Shown: positions 41,645-50,479 of the stretch, one piece after another | Numbering within the stretch: position 1 is the first letter of the stretch | Layout: every line of letters begins with the position of its first letter | Assembly: GCA_910577635.1 (NCBI GenBank) | Contig: CAJTNR010000001.1 | Location: 1-64,000, forward strand | Source of the DNA: an uncultured Vampirovibrio sp. | GTDB taxonomy: Bacteria > Cyanobacteriota > Vampirovibrionia > Gastranaerophilales > Gastranaerophilaceae | Direction of reading: 5' to 3' | Length of the DNA stretch: 64,000 bases | Position numbers and translations under genes: made by a program | The notes under the pieces: model-generated | What the model saw: only the letters and a program-made list of their open reading frames with translations | Databases searched by the model: none | What the model was told of the DNA's origin: nothing

Positions 41645-42955
41645 ATGAAAAAGGTTTATATTGATACACTGGGCTGTCAAATGAATAAATCAGATACAGA
41701 GCGGATTTTAGGAATGCTCTCTCACTTTGATTATACAGAAGCTAAAACTGAACAAGAAGCTGATTTATTTATAGTTAACACCTGTGCTATCAGGCAGTTA
41801 TCCGTTGATAAAGCTTATTCAAGACTTGGAGCCTGGGGCAAAATCAAAAAGGATAAGAAGGATATAAAAATTGCAATTTGCGGTTGTGTTGCTCAGCTTG
41901 AAGCGCGTGAGCTTTTAAAAAAATTTCCTTATTTGGATTTAGTTTTTGGAACAAGAAATATATATGAACTTCCAAAATTACTTGAGGAAGTTGAGAATAA
42001 AAGAATTTGCGCAACTAATGATAATCCGATAGTTGAAAATGATTATAATATTAAAAGAGTTGAATCAATTAATGCATGGCTTCCAATCATGGAAGGGTGC
42101 AATAATTTTTGCTCCTACTGCATTGTTCCTTATACAAGAGGAAGAGAAAGATCAAGAACAATTGAATCTATTATTAAAGAAGCAAAAACAATTCTTAATC
42201 AAGGCTATAGAGAAATTACTCTTCTTGGGCAAAATGTCGATAGCTATGGTAAAAACTTAGAAGGAAAACCAAACTTTGCTCTTCTTTTATCTGAACTTGA
42301 TAAACTAGAAGGTAATTATAGAATTAGGTTTACTTCTTCTTATCCAACAGATATTACAGATGAAGTTATTGAGGTTGTTAAAAATTCAACCCATATCTGC
42401 GAATGTTTTCATATTCCTATGCAATCAGGCAATGATAGAATTCTTAAAGAAATGAACCGGCGCTATAATGTTTTGCAATATAGGACAATTGTTGAAAAAA
42501 TAAGAAAAAATATTAACAATGTTACAATAACATCTGACTTTATTGCAGGATTCCCGGGTGAAACAGAAGAAGAATTTTTAGATACAATTAAAGCAATTGA
42601 TGAGCTGAAACTCGATTATTCTAATACCGCTGCTTATTCTCCCCGTCCGATTACTAAAGCCGGGAAGATGACAGATCAGTTTATTGATTCTGAGGTTAAA
42701 AAAAGACGGCTTCAAATGCTTAATGACAAAGTTAAAGAAGCAAGTTTAGAATCCAACAAAAAATACATAGGTTCAACACTTGAAGTCTTGATTGACGGAA
42801 TTAAAGACGGAGTTTATCAGGGAAGAACAAGGAATAACAAGGTTGTCCATTTAGTTGATAATAAAAAACACACTCTTGGTGATTTTGTTATGGTTGAACT
42901 AAAGCGCGCTTCAACCTGGTGTTTATTTGGAGTTAGCAAGGATTCGCAATCTTAG
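41645..42955 (+). CDS. miaB: tRNA-2-methylthio-N6-dimethylallyladenosine synthase
   Basis: A 436-residue methylthiotransferase modifying A37 of tRNAs that read U-starting codons. N-terminal UPF0004 domain Cys residues appear in TLGCQMNKSD, NTCAIR and CGCVAQ. The radical SAM cluster is EGCNNFCSYCIVPYTRG, followed by GQNVDSYG and FIAGFPGETEEEF. A C-terminal TRAM domain (YIGSTLEVLIDG and onward, about residues 375-430) binds RNA. All six Cys ligands are present. It lies 13 nt after the LeuA-like gene. The 3' end overlaps a convergent hypothetical gene by 23 bp. Confidence 0.97.
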   Translation: MKKVYIDTLGCQMNKSDTERILGMLSHFDYTEAKTEQEADLFIVNTCAIRQLSVDKAYSRLGAWGKIKKDKKDIKIAICGCVAQLEARELLKKFPYLDLVFGTRNIYELPKLLEEVENKRICATNDNPIVENDYNIKRVESINAWLPIMEGCNNFCSYCIVPYTRGRERSRTIESIIKEAKTILNQGYREITLLGQNVDSYGKNLEGKPNFALLLSELDKLEGNYRIRFTSSYPTDITDEVIEVVKNSTHICECFHIPMQSGNDRILKEMNRRYNVLQYRTIVEKIRKNINNVTITSDFIAGFPGETEEEFLDTIKAIDELKLDYSNTAAYSPRPITKAGKMTDQFIDSEVKKRRLQMLNDKVKEASLESNKKYIGSTLEVLIDGIKDGVYQGRTRNNKVVHLVDNKKHTLGDFVMVELKRASTWCLFGVSKDSQS

Positions 42956-43922
42956 CACTTTTAAGTTTTGGACCTTTTGATTTTTGAATTATAGGTGTTA
43001 TTGTGCTATCTATAATTTCATTGTTTTTATCAAAGGAAGAATCTTTTCTAAATAATATTGGATTATTGTTACAGTATTTTATCATATATTCTTTTGTTGT
43101 TTTAGATCCATCAGGAGCAATTTCAGTCCTTTTTAGAGGTTCTGGTAAATTTAAATTTATTCTTTTAACCATGGCTGATAACTTTGAATAATTGTCATCT
43201 GCTTCAATTTTTTTTACGATAACACCATTTTCGTGGTAGAATGTTGAGTACTCTAGTCCTGTTTTACTGTTTAAAAATTCTGCACTTTTTGTTCCATCGT
43301 CGTTGTAAAAATTGTGAACTCCACCGTCTTCTGTCTTGTAATATTCGCGATAGATTTTTTTGTTTTTAATTTCATACTCTATCCCTTTATTATTAACAAA
43401 CTCATGGTTTAATACATTTATTTTCTTAGAAGTCTGGGTGGATGCATCATTGATATCAACAAATTCAAGTTGATTTTCTTTATTGTATGAATAATTTTTA
43501 ACAAACCCATTTTCACCGGTTTTTTCGGATTGAATTAAGAGTCCGTCTTTATATTCTATTGTTACTGTGCTATTTTCTTTAGGAAAAACAATTTTTCCGC
43601 TGTATGGTTCGTTATTGCAGGTTGCACGTCCTGCTTCAAGTTTTATATCAAGTGTATCTAAAATTTCTCTATCTTTGTTAGAAGGAACGTTATTATTAAA
43701 TCCTTCAATTGTTTTATCGGGGTTAATTGGAGGAGCGCTTTGATTTACTCTTTTCTTTTTAACAAGAGCGGCTATCCCTATTGCAATAGCAGCGGCTGCA
43801 GCAAGACCAATAACAATTTTCTTTTTATTATCCTGCTTTGGTTTTGGTTCTTCTTTCTTATCCTGCGCTTTAATATTTGCCCTAAAAGTTGTTTTTATAT
43901 TATTAATTGAATTTATAATCAT
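42933..43922 (-). CDS. Lineage-type hypothetical protein with N-terminal TFRAN motif and beta-repeat domain
   Basis: A 329-residue protein. Residues 1-20 are polar with TTFRAN at 11-16. Lys-rich residues follow, then one Ala/Ile-rich membrane helix (about 36-54). The remaining 270 residues are probably extracytoplasmic and contain short beta units with Tyr, Asn and Gly (for example EYKDGLLIQSEKTGENGFV, then YKTEDGGVHNFYNDDGTKS, then YSTFYHENGVIVKK). These resemble MORN or toxin-type YD-like antiparallel repeats. The C-terminus overlaps miaB by 23 bp in the convergent frame. Function unknown. Confidence 0.72.
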   Translation of the reverse strand: MIINSINNIKTTFRANIKAQDKKEEPKPKQDNKKKIVIGLAAAAAIAIGIAALVKKKRVNQSAPPINPDKTIEGFNNNVPSNKDREILDTLDIKLEAGRATCNNEPYSGKIVFPKENSTVTIEYKDGLLIQSEKTGENGFVKNYSYNKENQLEFVDINDASTQTSKKINVLNHEFVNNKGIEYEIKNKKIYREYYKTEDGGVHNFYNDDGTKSAEFLNSKTGLEYSTFYHENGVIVKKIEADDNYSKLSAMVKRINLNLPEPLKRTEIAPDGSKTTKEYMIKYCNNNPILFRKDSSFDKNNEIIDSTITPIIQKSKGPKLKSAKIANPC

Positions 43923-44011
43923 TATTTACCTTCCTAATTAATTAAAACACGAAAATAATTTTTTTTGTTATAATAGTTCTAACTATAATTATTAACAATG
44001 GAGGAATAAAA

Positions 44012-45103
44012 ATGGATAAATATAATCGCGTTTATAACTTTTCAGCTGGTCCTGCAGTATTGCCTGTTGAGGTTTTAGAAACTGCAAGAGATGAAATGCT
44101 CAATTATAAAAACTCCGGTCTTTCAGTTATGGAAATGTCTCATAGGTCTAAAATTTATGATGATATTATTAAAACTGCTGAAAAAGACTTAAGAGAATTG
44201 GTTGGAATCCCTGATAATTATAAGGTTCTATTTTTGCAAGGAGGAGCTCACCTGCAGTTTTCTATGGTTCCTATTAATTTACTTAAAAACGGGATTGCAG
44301 ACTATATTGTAACAGGACAATGGGCAAAAAAAGCATATAACGAAGCGAAAAAGTATGGAAAAATTAATAAAGCTGCGACAAGTGAGGACAAGAATTTTTC
44401 CTATATTCCCGATTGTTCTAATTTAGACATTGACCCTCAAGCGGATTATGTTTATATTTGTGAAAATAATACGATTTATGGAACTAAATTTCATACCCTT
44501 CCTAATGCTAAAGGCAAAACTTTAGTTTCTGATATGTCCTCTTGTTTTTTATCAGAACCTATTGATATAACAAAATATGGTTTAGTTTTTGCCGGTGTTC
44601 AAAAAAACGTGGGGCCTGCGGGAGTCCAGGTGGTAATAATTAAAGAAGATTTATTAAGGGATGATTTGCCTCATTGGTGTCCCACAATGCTTAGTTATAA
44701 AATCCATGCTGATAACAACAGCCTTTATAATACTCCTCCTGCTTATGGGATTTACATTTGTTCTCTTGTTTTTGATTGGCTTAAAAAACAGGGGGGATTA
44801 AAAAAGATGAAAGAAATTAATGAGAAAAAAGCAAAAATTCTCTATGATTACTTAGATAACTCAAAACTATTCAAAGGCACTGTTGAAAAAAACTCACGTT
44901 CAATGATGAATGTTCCTTTTATAACTGGAAGTGATGAACTGGATAAAAAGTTCATTGAAGAAGCTAAAAACCAAGGATTAATTCAGCTTAAAGGCCATAG
45001 AACAGTGAGCGGCATGAGAGCTTCAATCTATAACGCAATGCCCATTGAAGGAGTTGTTGCACTTGTTGAGTTTATGGAAAAATTTGAACAAGAAAACCTA
45101 TAA
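44012..45103 (+). CDS. serC: Phosphoserine aminotransferase
   Basis: A 363-residue PLP enzyme making 3-phosphoserine from 3-phosphohydroxypyruvate. It begins YNFSAGPAVLPVEVL, the family start, and has LQGGAHLQFSMVP, SDMSSCFLSEPID (Asp and Ser holding PLP) and FAGVQKNVGPAG, whose Lys is the PLP Schiff-base residue. GHRTVSGMRASIYNAMP lies near the end. Length is normal for the short bacterial form. A GGAGG SD precedes the ATG. The stop overlaps the convergent mscL gene by 6 bp. Together with glyA and cysE further right it forms a scattered serine/glycine/cysteine set. Confidence 0.97.
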   Translation: MDKYNRVYNFSAGPAVLPVEVLETARDEMLNYKNSGLSVMEMSHRSKIYDDIIKTAEKDLRELVGIPDNYKVLFLQGGAHLQFSMVPINLLKNGIADYIVTGQWAKKAYNEAKKYGKINKAATSEDKNFSYIPDCSNLDIDPQADYVYICENNTIYGTKFHTLPNAKGKTLVSDMSSCFLSEPIDITKYGLVFAGVQKNVGPAGVQVVIIKEDLLRDDLPHWCPTMLSYKIHADNNSLYNTPPAYGIYICSLVFDWLKKQGGLKKMKEINEKKAKILYDYLDNSKLFKGTVEKNSRSMMNVPFITGSDELDKKFIEEAKNQGLIQLKGHRTVSGMRASIYNAMPIEGVVALVEFMEKFEQENL

Positions 45104-45574
45104 TTCTGATGTGCAAAAAGGGCATCTTGTTGCATTAATATTAATTGAGCTAAAACATCTTGGACAGGTTTTTGTTTTTTGAGTTTCATACAAAACTTTT
45201 TTATCCGCTGCAAGTCTTAATCTATTTATAAATTTGATAAGAAGAAAAACAGCAAAAGAAACAAAAACAAAACTGATTAAGGTGTTGATAAAAAGACCGT
45301 AGTTAATTGTAACCGCTCCTGCAGCTTGTGCGGATTCTAAGGATGGGTAGTGGATAATTTTTCCTTCATAGTTAGGCAGTGTTAAGTAAAGATTTGCAAA
45401 ATCCACCTTGCCTAATGCCCAGCCCATAGGAGGCATGATTATATCTTTAACCATTGAATCAACAATTTTTGAAAAAGCAGCTCCAATTATAATCCCTACT
45501 GCCATATCAATTACATTGCCTTTAATTGCAAATGTTTTAAACTCATCAATGTATTTTTTAAATCTATTAAGCAT
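45098..45574 (-). CDS. mscL: Large-conductance mechanosensitive channel with C-terminal zinc ribbon
   Basis: A 158-residue MscL: N-terminal amphipathic helix and TM1 (FAIKGNVIDMAVGIIIGAAFSKIV), the periplasmic loop with VKDIIMPP, and TM2 (ALINTLISFVFVSFAVFLLIKFINRL in outline, about residues 100-125). Unusually, the C-terminus carries KTCPRCFSSININATRCPFCTS, two Cys-x2-Cys pairs typical of a small zinc ribbon. The channel opens under membrane tension to release solutes. The ribbon would lie in the cytosolic bundle. It overlaps serC by 6 bp at the 3' ends. Confidence 0.94.
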   Translation of the reverse strand: MLNRFKKYIDEFKTFAIKGNVIDMAVGIIIGAAFSKIVDSMVKDIIMPPMGWALGKVDFANLYLTLPNYEGKIIHYPSLESAQAAGAVTINYGLFINTLISFVFVSFAVFLLIKFINRLRLAADKKVLYETQKTKTCPRCFSSININATRCPFCTSEL

Positions 45575-45598
45575 TATTATTTCCTTATTGTTTCTAAA

Positions 45599-45626
45599 AA
45601 AGACCTCCTTATTTAAGGAGGTCTTT
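45599..45626 (-). terminator. Terminator of the PPi-phosphofructokinase gene
   Basis: A 13-bp palindromic stem (45599-45611 with 45614-45626) with a CCTCC/GGAGG core. On the minus strand it is followed by six U residues. It lies 5 nt after the stop at 45632 and separates the gene from mscL. Confidence 0.9.
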
Positions 45627-45631
45627 ATAGT

Positions 45632-47311
45632 TTAAACATTAACTAAAGTTTTTTCCTGCTCCAATTGGAGGGTTATTGTTGTATTATCACAAACAGAACT
45701 TGGACCGAAGTATTGGATTGCACCAGGGAAAATGTAACAATCATTCATTGCCCATTTTTCACGATTGTTTTCTAATGCGCTAAATACAGGTCCGTTTAGT
45801 TCTACAAGGGCTTTTTTAATAACAGGTTTCATTTGTCCGTGACGACGTTCTAAGTTCATCATCATAGTAAGAGGAACTCCTCCTGCAACCCATTCGCTTG
45901 CGGGTTTTGTAGTGTTTTTGATTGATGATAAGTAGCCTGTTAAACCTGCTTGAATTAGAGCAAAAGCGTTGTAACCCAATGAATAACAGTAATCGGAGTC
46001 AAAGTTAGAAGGAGCGGCGCATCTTCCTTCGTATCCGAAAAAGTGCGCTTGATCAGAGAATTTGCCATCGTAGTTTCCTTCTTTTTTCATTTGTTCAAGT
46101 TTTACTCGAACCATTTCAATTAAAAGCTTTTCAGTTTCAATTTTAGAAACCTGAACGTTGCCATGGGGATCTCTATCCATCAGCAATTGAGCTTTAATTT
46201 GATTAGGAAGTGATTGGAATAGTTTAGCTTGAATACTGTCAAGTTTAGATGCTATTGCATTGTACTTTTCCTGCTGGGATAAGTTTTGATAACTTGAATC
46301 TTTTTCTAATTGTGCTAACAAATCATTCAAAGAAGCAATCATCACTTTCATTTCAGGGATAAACTCAATCAATCCTTCAGGAATTAGTGCAATTCCAAAG
46401 TTTTTGCCGATTGCAGCTCTTTTTGCTACAATATTAGCAATATAGGAAACGATTTGATCTAAACTTTGTTGTTTTTGCTCAACTTCTTCACCAATAAGTG
46501 TAATATTAGGTTGAGTTTGAAGAGCAGCTTCAAGACAAACGTGAGAAGCGCTTCTTCCCATTAGTTTTATAAAGTGCCAGTATTTTTTAGCTGAATTAGC
46601 ATCCCTTTGGATATTTCCGATCAACTCAGCATATGTTTTTGTTGCAGTATCAAATCCAAAAGAGATTTCAATTTGGTCGTTTTTTAAATCTCCGTCAATT
46701 GTTTTAGGACAGCCTATAACGCTGATTCCTGTATTATTTTTTTTCATCCATTCAGCCAATAAACAAGCGTTTGTATTAGAATCATCCCCGCCAATTATAA
46801 CAATAGCGTTGATGTTTAGGTTATTACAAACAACAAGAGCTTTTTGGAATTGATCTTGTGTTTCGAGTTTTGTTCTTCCAGATCCTATTATATCAAAACC
46901 GCCTGTGTTTCTGTAAGAATCAATAATTTCATCTGTCAATTCAATATATTTGCCATCAACAATCCCTGAAGGACCTCCTAGGAATCCATATAGTTTGTTT
47001 TCTTTGTTTTGTGTTTTTAGAGCATCAAATAATCCTGCTATTACATTGTGACCGCCGGGTGCTTGACCTCCTGATAGAATTACGCCTACGTTTTTTTGTT
47101 CTGTTGACAAATTCTCACCCGCTGCAGCAAATTTTGCAATAGGCTGGCCAAAAACATTGGGGAAAAGTTCTTTTATTTCTTCTTGATTAGATACAGAACT
47201 TGTCTTATCCCCTAATGTAAGTTTAATGTTATTAATTCCATTGGCTAAAACTCCTGCCAGTTTTGGTTTGTAGTTTAATCTTTCTTTTTGAAGAGGTGAC
47301 ATTTCACGCAT
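45632..47311 (-). CDS. pfp: Diphosphate-dependent phosphofructokinase
   Basis: A 559-residue PFP-type phosphofructokinase. Visible features are GVILSGGQAPGGHNVIAG (phosphate-binding Gly loop), IIIGGDDSNTNACLLAE (Gly-Gly-Asp-Asp, the Asp characteristic of PPi use), CPKTIDGDLKN (PKTIDGD with the PPi-type Lys) and HFIKLMGRSASHVCLE. The Asp in GGDD and the Lys in PKTIDGD mark PPi rather than ATP as donor. The long form resembles plant and spirochaete PFP. The ATG at 47311 is chosen for its AGGAGA SD; an upstream in-frame ATG at 47413 lacks one. It would make upper glycolysis reversible. Confidence 0.95.
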   Translation of the reverse strand: MREMSPLQKERLNYKPKLAGVLANGINNIKLTLGDKTSSVSNQEEIKELFPNVFGQPIAKFAAAGENLSTEQKNVGVILSGGQAPGGHNVIAGLFDALKTQNKENKLYGFLGGPSGIVDGKYIELTDEIIDSYRNTGGFDIIGSGRTKLETQDQFQKALVVCNNLNINAIVIIGGDDSNTNACLLAEWMKKNNTGISVIGCPKTIDGDLKNDQIEISFGFDTATKTYAELIGNIQRDANSAKKYWHFIKLMGRSASHVCLEAALQTQPNITLIGEEVEQKQQSLDQIVSYIANIVAKRAAIGKNFGIALIPEGLIEFIPEMKVMIASLNDLLAQLEKDSSYQNLSQQEKYNAIASKLDSIQAKLFQSLPNQIKAQLLMDRDPHGNVQVSKIETEKLLIEMVRVKLEQMKKEGNYDGKFSDQAHFFGYEGRCAAPSNFDSDYCYSLGYNAFALIQAGLTGYLSSIKNTTKPASEWVAGGVPLTMMMNLERRHGQMKPVIKKALVELNGPVFSALENNREKWAMNDCYIFPGAIQYFGPSSVCDNTTITLQLEQEKTLVNV

Positions 47312-47460
47312 TAGTTTATCTCCTTTATAACTTCTATTTTTTTCAATTATCTCATAAATATAACTTTTTTGTGTTTGTAAAGTTTTATTAATTAATTTAG
47401 CAATAATTTTCAAAAAATAAACTTTATTAGATTAAGAGTTATAATTAGGAGTTTATAAAG

Positions 47461-48549
47461 ATGGACAACATACAACCAAGTAATGCTGTTAATTTTAAGG
47501 GTATTGAAAATATCCCAAGACGCCAGGAGCAGCAAACCCAGTCTGTGAGCGCACCTGTGCAGAAAAAAGATGGAACAAAACTTATGTTTGCATCCCTAAC
47601 AGCATTAGCAGCGATTGGAGGAGGAGTCTATCTGATTAAATCCGGCAAGGGAAAACAAGCAGTTGATGGAATAAAAAAAGCTTTTTCAAAAAATGCTGAT
47701 GAAGTTCAAGAAGTAGTTCCTAATAAACTTCTTGATAAAATTAAAGGTTCAACTACTGCTGAAATTAACCAGATTAACGATGCAACAAAAAAAGGACTTA
47801 AAAATCTTCAAGGGCAGCTTAAAAAAGAAAATGCGGTTTTAGCTAATCTTGAAACACAGATTAAAAACCTGGGTGATAATCCTCCTGCTGATAAGTTTAG
47901 TGAACTTACGCAAAAAATTGATCAGCAAAAAGCTAAAATTTTGAAGTTTGAAAATTCTATAACAAAAAATGAAGAAATTTTGAGCGCAGTCCAACAGGAA
48001 CTTGGACAAAGACCTATATTGCGCTATACAGATTCAAAAACCGGCCAGGTAATTAGAGACTACGCTGCAGATTCTGATGATCTAATGCTTTTAAAGAGAA
48101 ACAGAAGCGCTGCAAGTGAATTAATTGAAGCAAATAAAACAAAAATTGATGAGCTGACAGGTCAAATTAATAAGCTTAGTGAAAATTCAACCGAGGCAAT
48201 TCCTCTTAAAGCTAAGCAGGACATATTGACTGATCAAGTTGAAAAACTTCAAAAAGGTTTGGATGATGCAAAAACAGGAACAAATAATACGCTTCAAGAT
48301 GCCCTGAGTGATATTAAACTTACAAAACAAAAAGAGCAATACGGTTTTGGAATTAATAAAGCACAAGAAAAAATTGATTCTTTAAATAAAACAAAAGATT
48401 TAATAAACGAACAACTTAAAAATTTAACAGGAAATTTATCTCAAGAACAAGTAAAACTGCAAGCTGATCTTCTAAAACAGCAGTCTGACATTACAGCAAG
48501 TATAAATAAGTATAAGAGTGCTATTCAAAATTTGAACAATAAATTATAA
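47461..48549 (+). CDS. Lineage-type coiled-coil protein with N-terminal NFKG motif
   Basis: A 362-residue protein. Residues 9-14 are AVNFKG, the short N-terminal motif. A Gln/Pro-rich linker follows, then a hydrophobic helix (LMFASLTALAAIGGGVYLI, about 41-59). The rest is mainly long coiled coil (Lys/Gln/Leu/Asn heptads, for example LKKENAVLANLETQIKNLG). It has no enzymatic motifs and no Sec signal. An AGGAG SD precedes the ATG. A strong terminator follows. It may be a structural or surface-layer-associated filament; this is inference. Confidence 0.72.
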   Translation: MDNIQPSNAVNFKGIENIPRRQEQQTQSVSAPVQKKDGTKLMFASLTALAAIGGGVYLIKSGKGKQAVDGIKKAFSKNADEVQEVVPNKLLDKIKGSTTAEINQINDATKKGLKNLQGQLKKENAVLANLETQIKNLGDNPPADKFSELTQKIDQQKAKILKFENSITKNEEILSAVQQELGQRPILRYTDSKTGQVIRDYAADSDDLMLLKRNRSAASELIEANKTKIDELTGQINKLSENSTEAIPLKAKQDILTDQVEKLQKGLDDAKTGTNNTLQDALSDIKLTKQKEQYGFGINKAQEKIDSLNKTKDLINEQLKNLTGNLSQEQVKLQADLLKQQSDITASINKYKSAIQNLNNKL

Positions 48550-48556
48550 ATCTAAA

Positions 48557-48584
48557 AAAAATCGGGGTTTTGACCCCGATTTTT
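48557..48584. terminator. Bidirectional terminator between the coiled-coil gene and typA
   Basis: An 11-bp stem (48557-48567 with 48574-48584) with a GGGG/CCCC core, A-run and T-run on opposite sides. It serves the convergent genes ending at 48549 and 48589. Confidence 0.92.
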
Positions 48585-48588
48585 AGTT

Positions 48589-50376
48589 TTATCTTAGTTT
48601 TACTAAGTCTGCTTTTCTGATTCTAACGTTTTTAGGGGTAATTTCAACCAGCTCATCATCCTGAATGTATTCAAGAGCATCTTCTAAGTTCATAATTTTA
48701 GGTGCCTGCAGGGTGACCATCACATCTGCTGTTGCAGATCTCATATTTGTCATTTTTTTAGTTTTGCATACATTAACTGCAATATCCTGCGGGCGATTGC
48801 ATTCTCCTACTATCATCCCTCGATAAACTTTGGTTTTAGGGGTTATAAAAAACACTCCTCTATCTTCGAATTGATGAAGAGCATAAGCTACTGCTTCTCC
48901 TTCTTCATGGGCAATTAAAGACCCGGTTCTTTGACGGGGAATGTCTCCTGCGTATTCATCGTATCTATCGAAAGTGTGATACATTATCCCTTCGCCTTTA
49001 GTCATTCTAATGAATTCAGATCTAAAACCGATTAAACCTCTTGCAGGGATTGAAAAATCGATATTTGTTCTTTTGATACCCGCTTCCATATTAAGCATTT
49101 GAGCTTTTCTATTGGCAAGTTTATCAATAACAGAACCTACAAATTCCTCCGGGATATCAACAATTAGATTTTCATAGGGTTCAAGTTTAACTCCGTCTTC
49201 TTCTTTAAAAATTACTTCGGGTTTGGAAACTTGAAACTCATAGCCTTCCCTTCTCATTGTTTCGATTAATATCCCTAAGTGGAGCTCTCCTCTTCCTGAA
49301 ACTTTAAAAACCTCTGTTGAATCGGTATCTTCAACCCTTAATGAAACGTTTTTTTCAAGTTCGTGATAAAGTCTTTTTCTTATCTGTCTGCTTGTAACAA
49401 ATTTTCCTTCACTGCCTGCAAAAGGAGAATCATTAATTGAGAAGTTCATTGAAATTGTGGGTTCGTCAATTTTTATTAAAGGAAGCGCTATGGGATTCAC
49501 TAAACAAGAGATTGTTTCTCCTATTTGAATATCTGAAAAACCAGCAATTCCGACAATATCTCCTGCGCCTGCTTGATCTATTTCAACACGGCCCAAATCT
49601 TTAAATCCGAAGAGTTTGACAACCTTGCCTTTTTGAGCCGACCCATCTCTTTTTAAAAGCGTAACTTGCTCTTGACTTTTGATTGAGCCATTTTTAATTC
49701 TTCCTATTGCAATTCTGCCAACATAGTCATTATAGTCAAGAGTGGTAATTTGAAGCTGCAAGGGAAGTTCAATATCGGCTTCCGGACCTTCGATGTTTTC
49801 AATAATACAATCTAATAAAGGAAGAATATTTTCATTCTCATCTTCTAAATTAACTTTTGCATATCGATTAAGAGAACTTGCATAAATTACTGGAAAATCA
49901 ATTAAATCTTCTCTATCTGTAAGTTCTGTAAATAAATCAAATACTTTATTCAAGGTTTCATCAGGGTTTGCTCCTGGTTTATCGATTTTATTTATTACAA
50001 CAATAATTTTAATTCCAAGTTCCAATGCTTTGGATAACACAAAACGGGTTTGAGGCATCGGGCCTTCCTGAGCATCAACGATTAATAAGGCTCCATCAAC
50101 CATTCCTAATACCCTCTCTACTTCACCTCCAAAATCCGCGTGACCAGGAGTGTCAACAACATTGATTTTTATGCCTTTATAATTAACAGCAACGTTTTTA
50201 GATAGGATTGTAATTCCTCGCTCTTTTTCAATATCGTTGTTATCAAGAACACAAGAACCCATTTGTTCGTGTTCTTGAAAAACTCCTGTTTGATCTAAAA
50301 TGCAATCGACAAGAGTGGTTTTGCCATGGTCAACATGGGCAATAATGGCAATATTTCTTAATTTTTTATTCTTCAT
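48589..50376 (-). CDS. typA: Ribosome-associated GTPase TypA/BipA
   Basis: A 595-residue translational GTPase. G motifs are AHVDHGKTTLVD (G1), EKERGITILSKN (G2 switch), DTPGHADFGGEVER (G3), NKIDKPGA (G4) and an SSLN segment (G5 region). EF-G-like domains II, III and V follow and a unique C-terminal domain ends the protein. It binds 70S ribosomes and aids assembly and stress translation. Length is normal. The gene is isolated between a terminator and the divergent glyA. Confidence 0.98.
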   Translation of the reverse strand: MKNKKLRNIAIIAHVDHGKTTLVDCILDQTGVFQEHEQMGSCVLDNNDIEKERGITILSKNVAVNYKGIKINVVDTPGHADFGGEVERVLGMVDGALLIVDAQEGPMPQTRFVLSKALELGIKIIVVINKIDKPGANPDETLNKVFDLFTELTDREDLIDFPVIYASSLNRYAKVNLEDENENILPLLDCIIENIEGPEADIELPLQLQITTLDYNDYVGRIAIGRIKNGSIKSQEQVTLLKRDGSAQKGKVVKLFGFKDLGRVEIDQAGAGDIVGIAGFSDIQIGETISCLVNPIALPLIKIDEPTISMNFSINDSPFAGSEGKFVTSRQIRKRLYHELEKNVSLRVEDTDSTEVFKVSGRGELHLGILIETMRREGYEFQVSKPEVIFKEEDGVKLEPYENLIVDIPEEFVGSVIDKLANRKAQMLNMEAGIKRTNIDFSIPARGLIGFRSEFIRMTKGEGIMYHTFDRYDEYAGDIPRQRTGSLIAHEEGEAVAYALHQFEDRGVFFITPKTKVYRGMIVGECNRPQDIAVNVCKTKKMTNMRSATADVMVTLQAPKIMNLEDALEYIQDDELVEITPKNVRIRKADLVKLR

Positions 50377-50479
50377 TGTTGTTAGTCTTCCTTGTTTTGT
50401 ATACTTTATAAAAATATTCTACAACAAAAAATTTTTTTAATGTAAAATAAATATAAAGATTATTTTTAAGGAGTTTTTA

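Noticed and set aside
47312..47413. 34-codon upstream extension of the PPi-phosphofructokinase
   Set aside because: There is no SD before the upstream ATG, while AGGAGA precedes the ATG at 47311.
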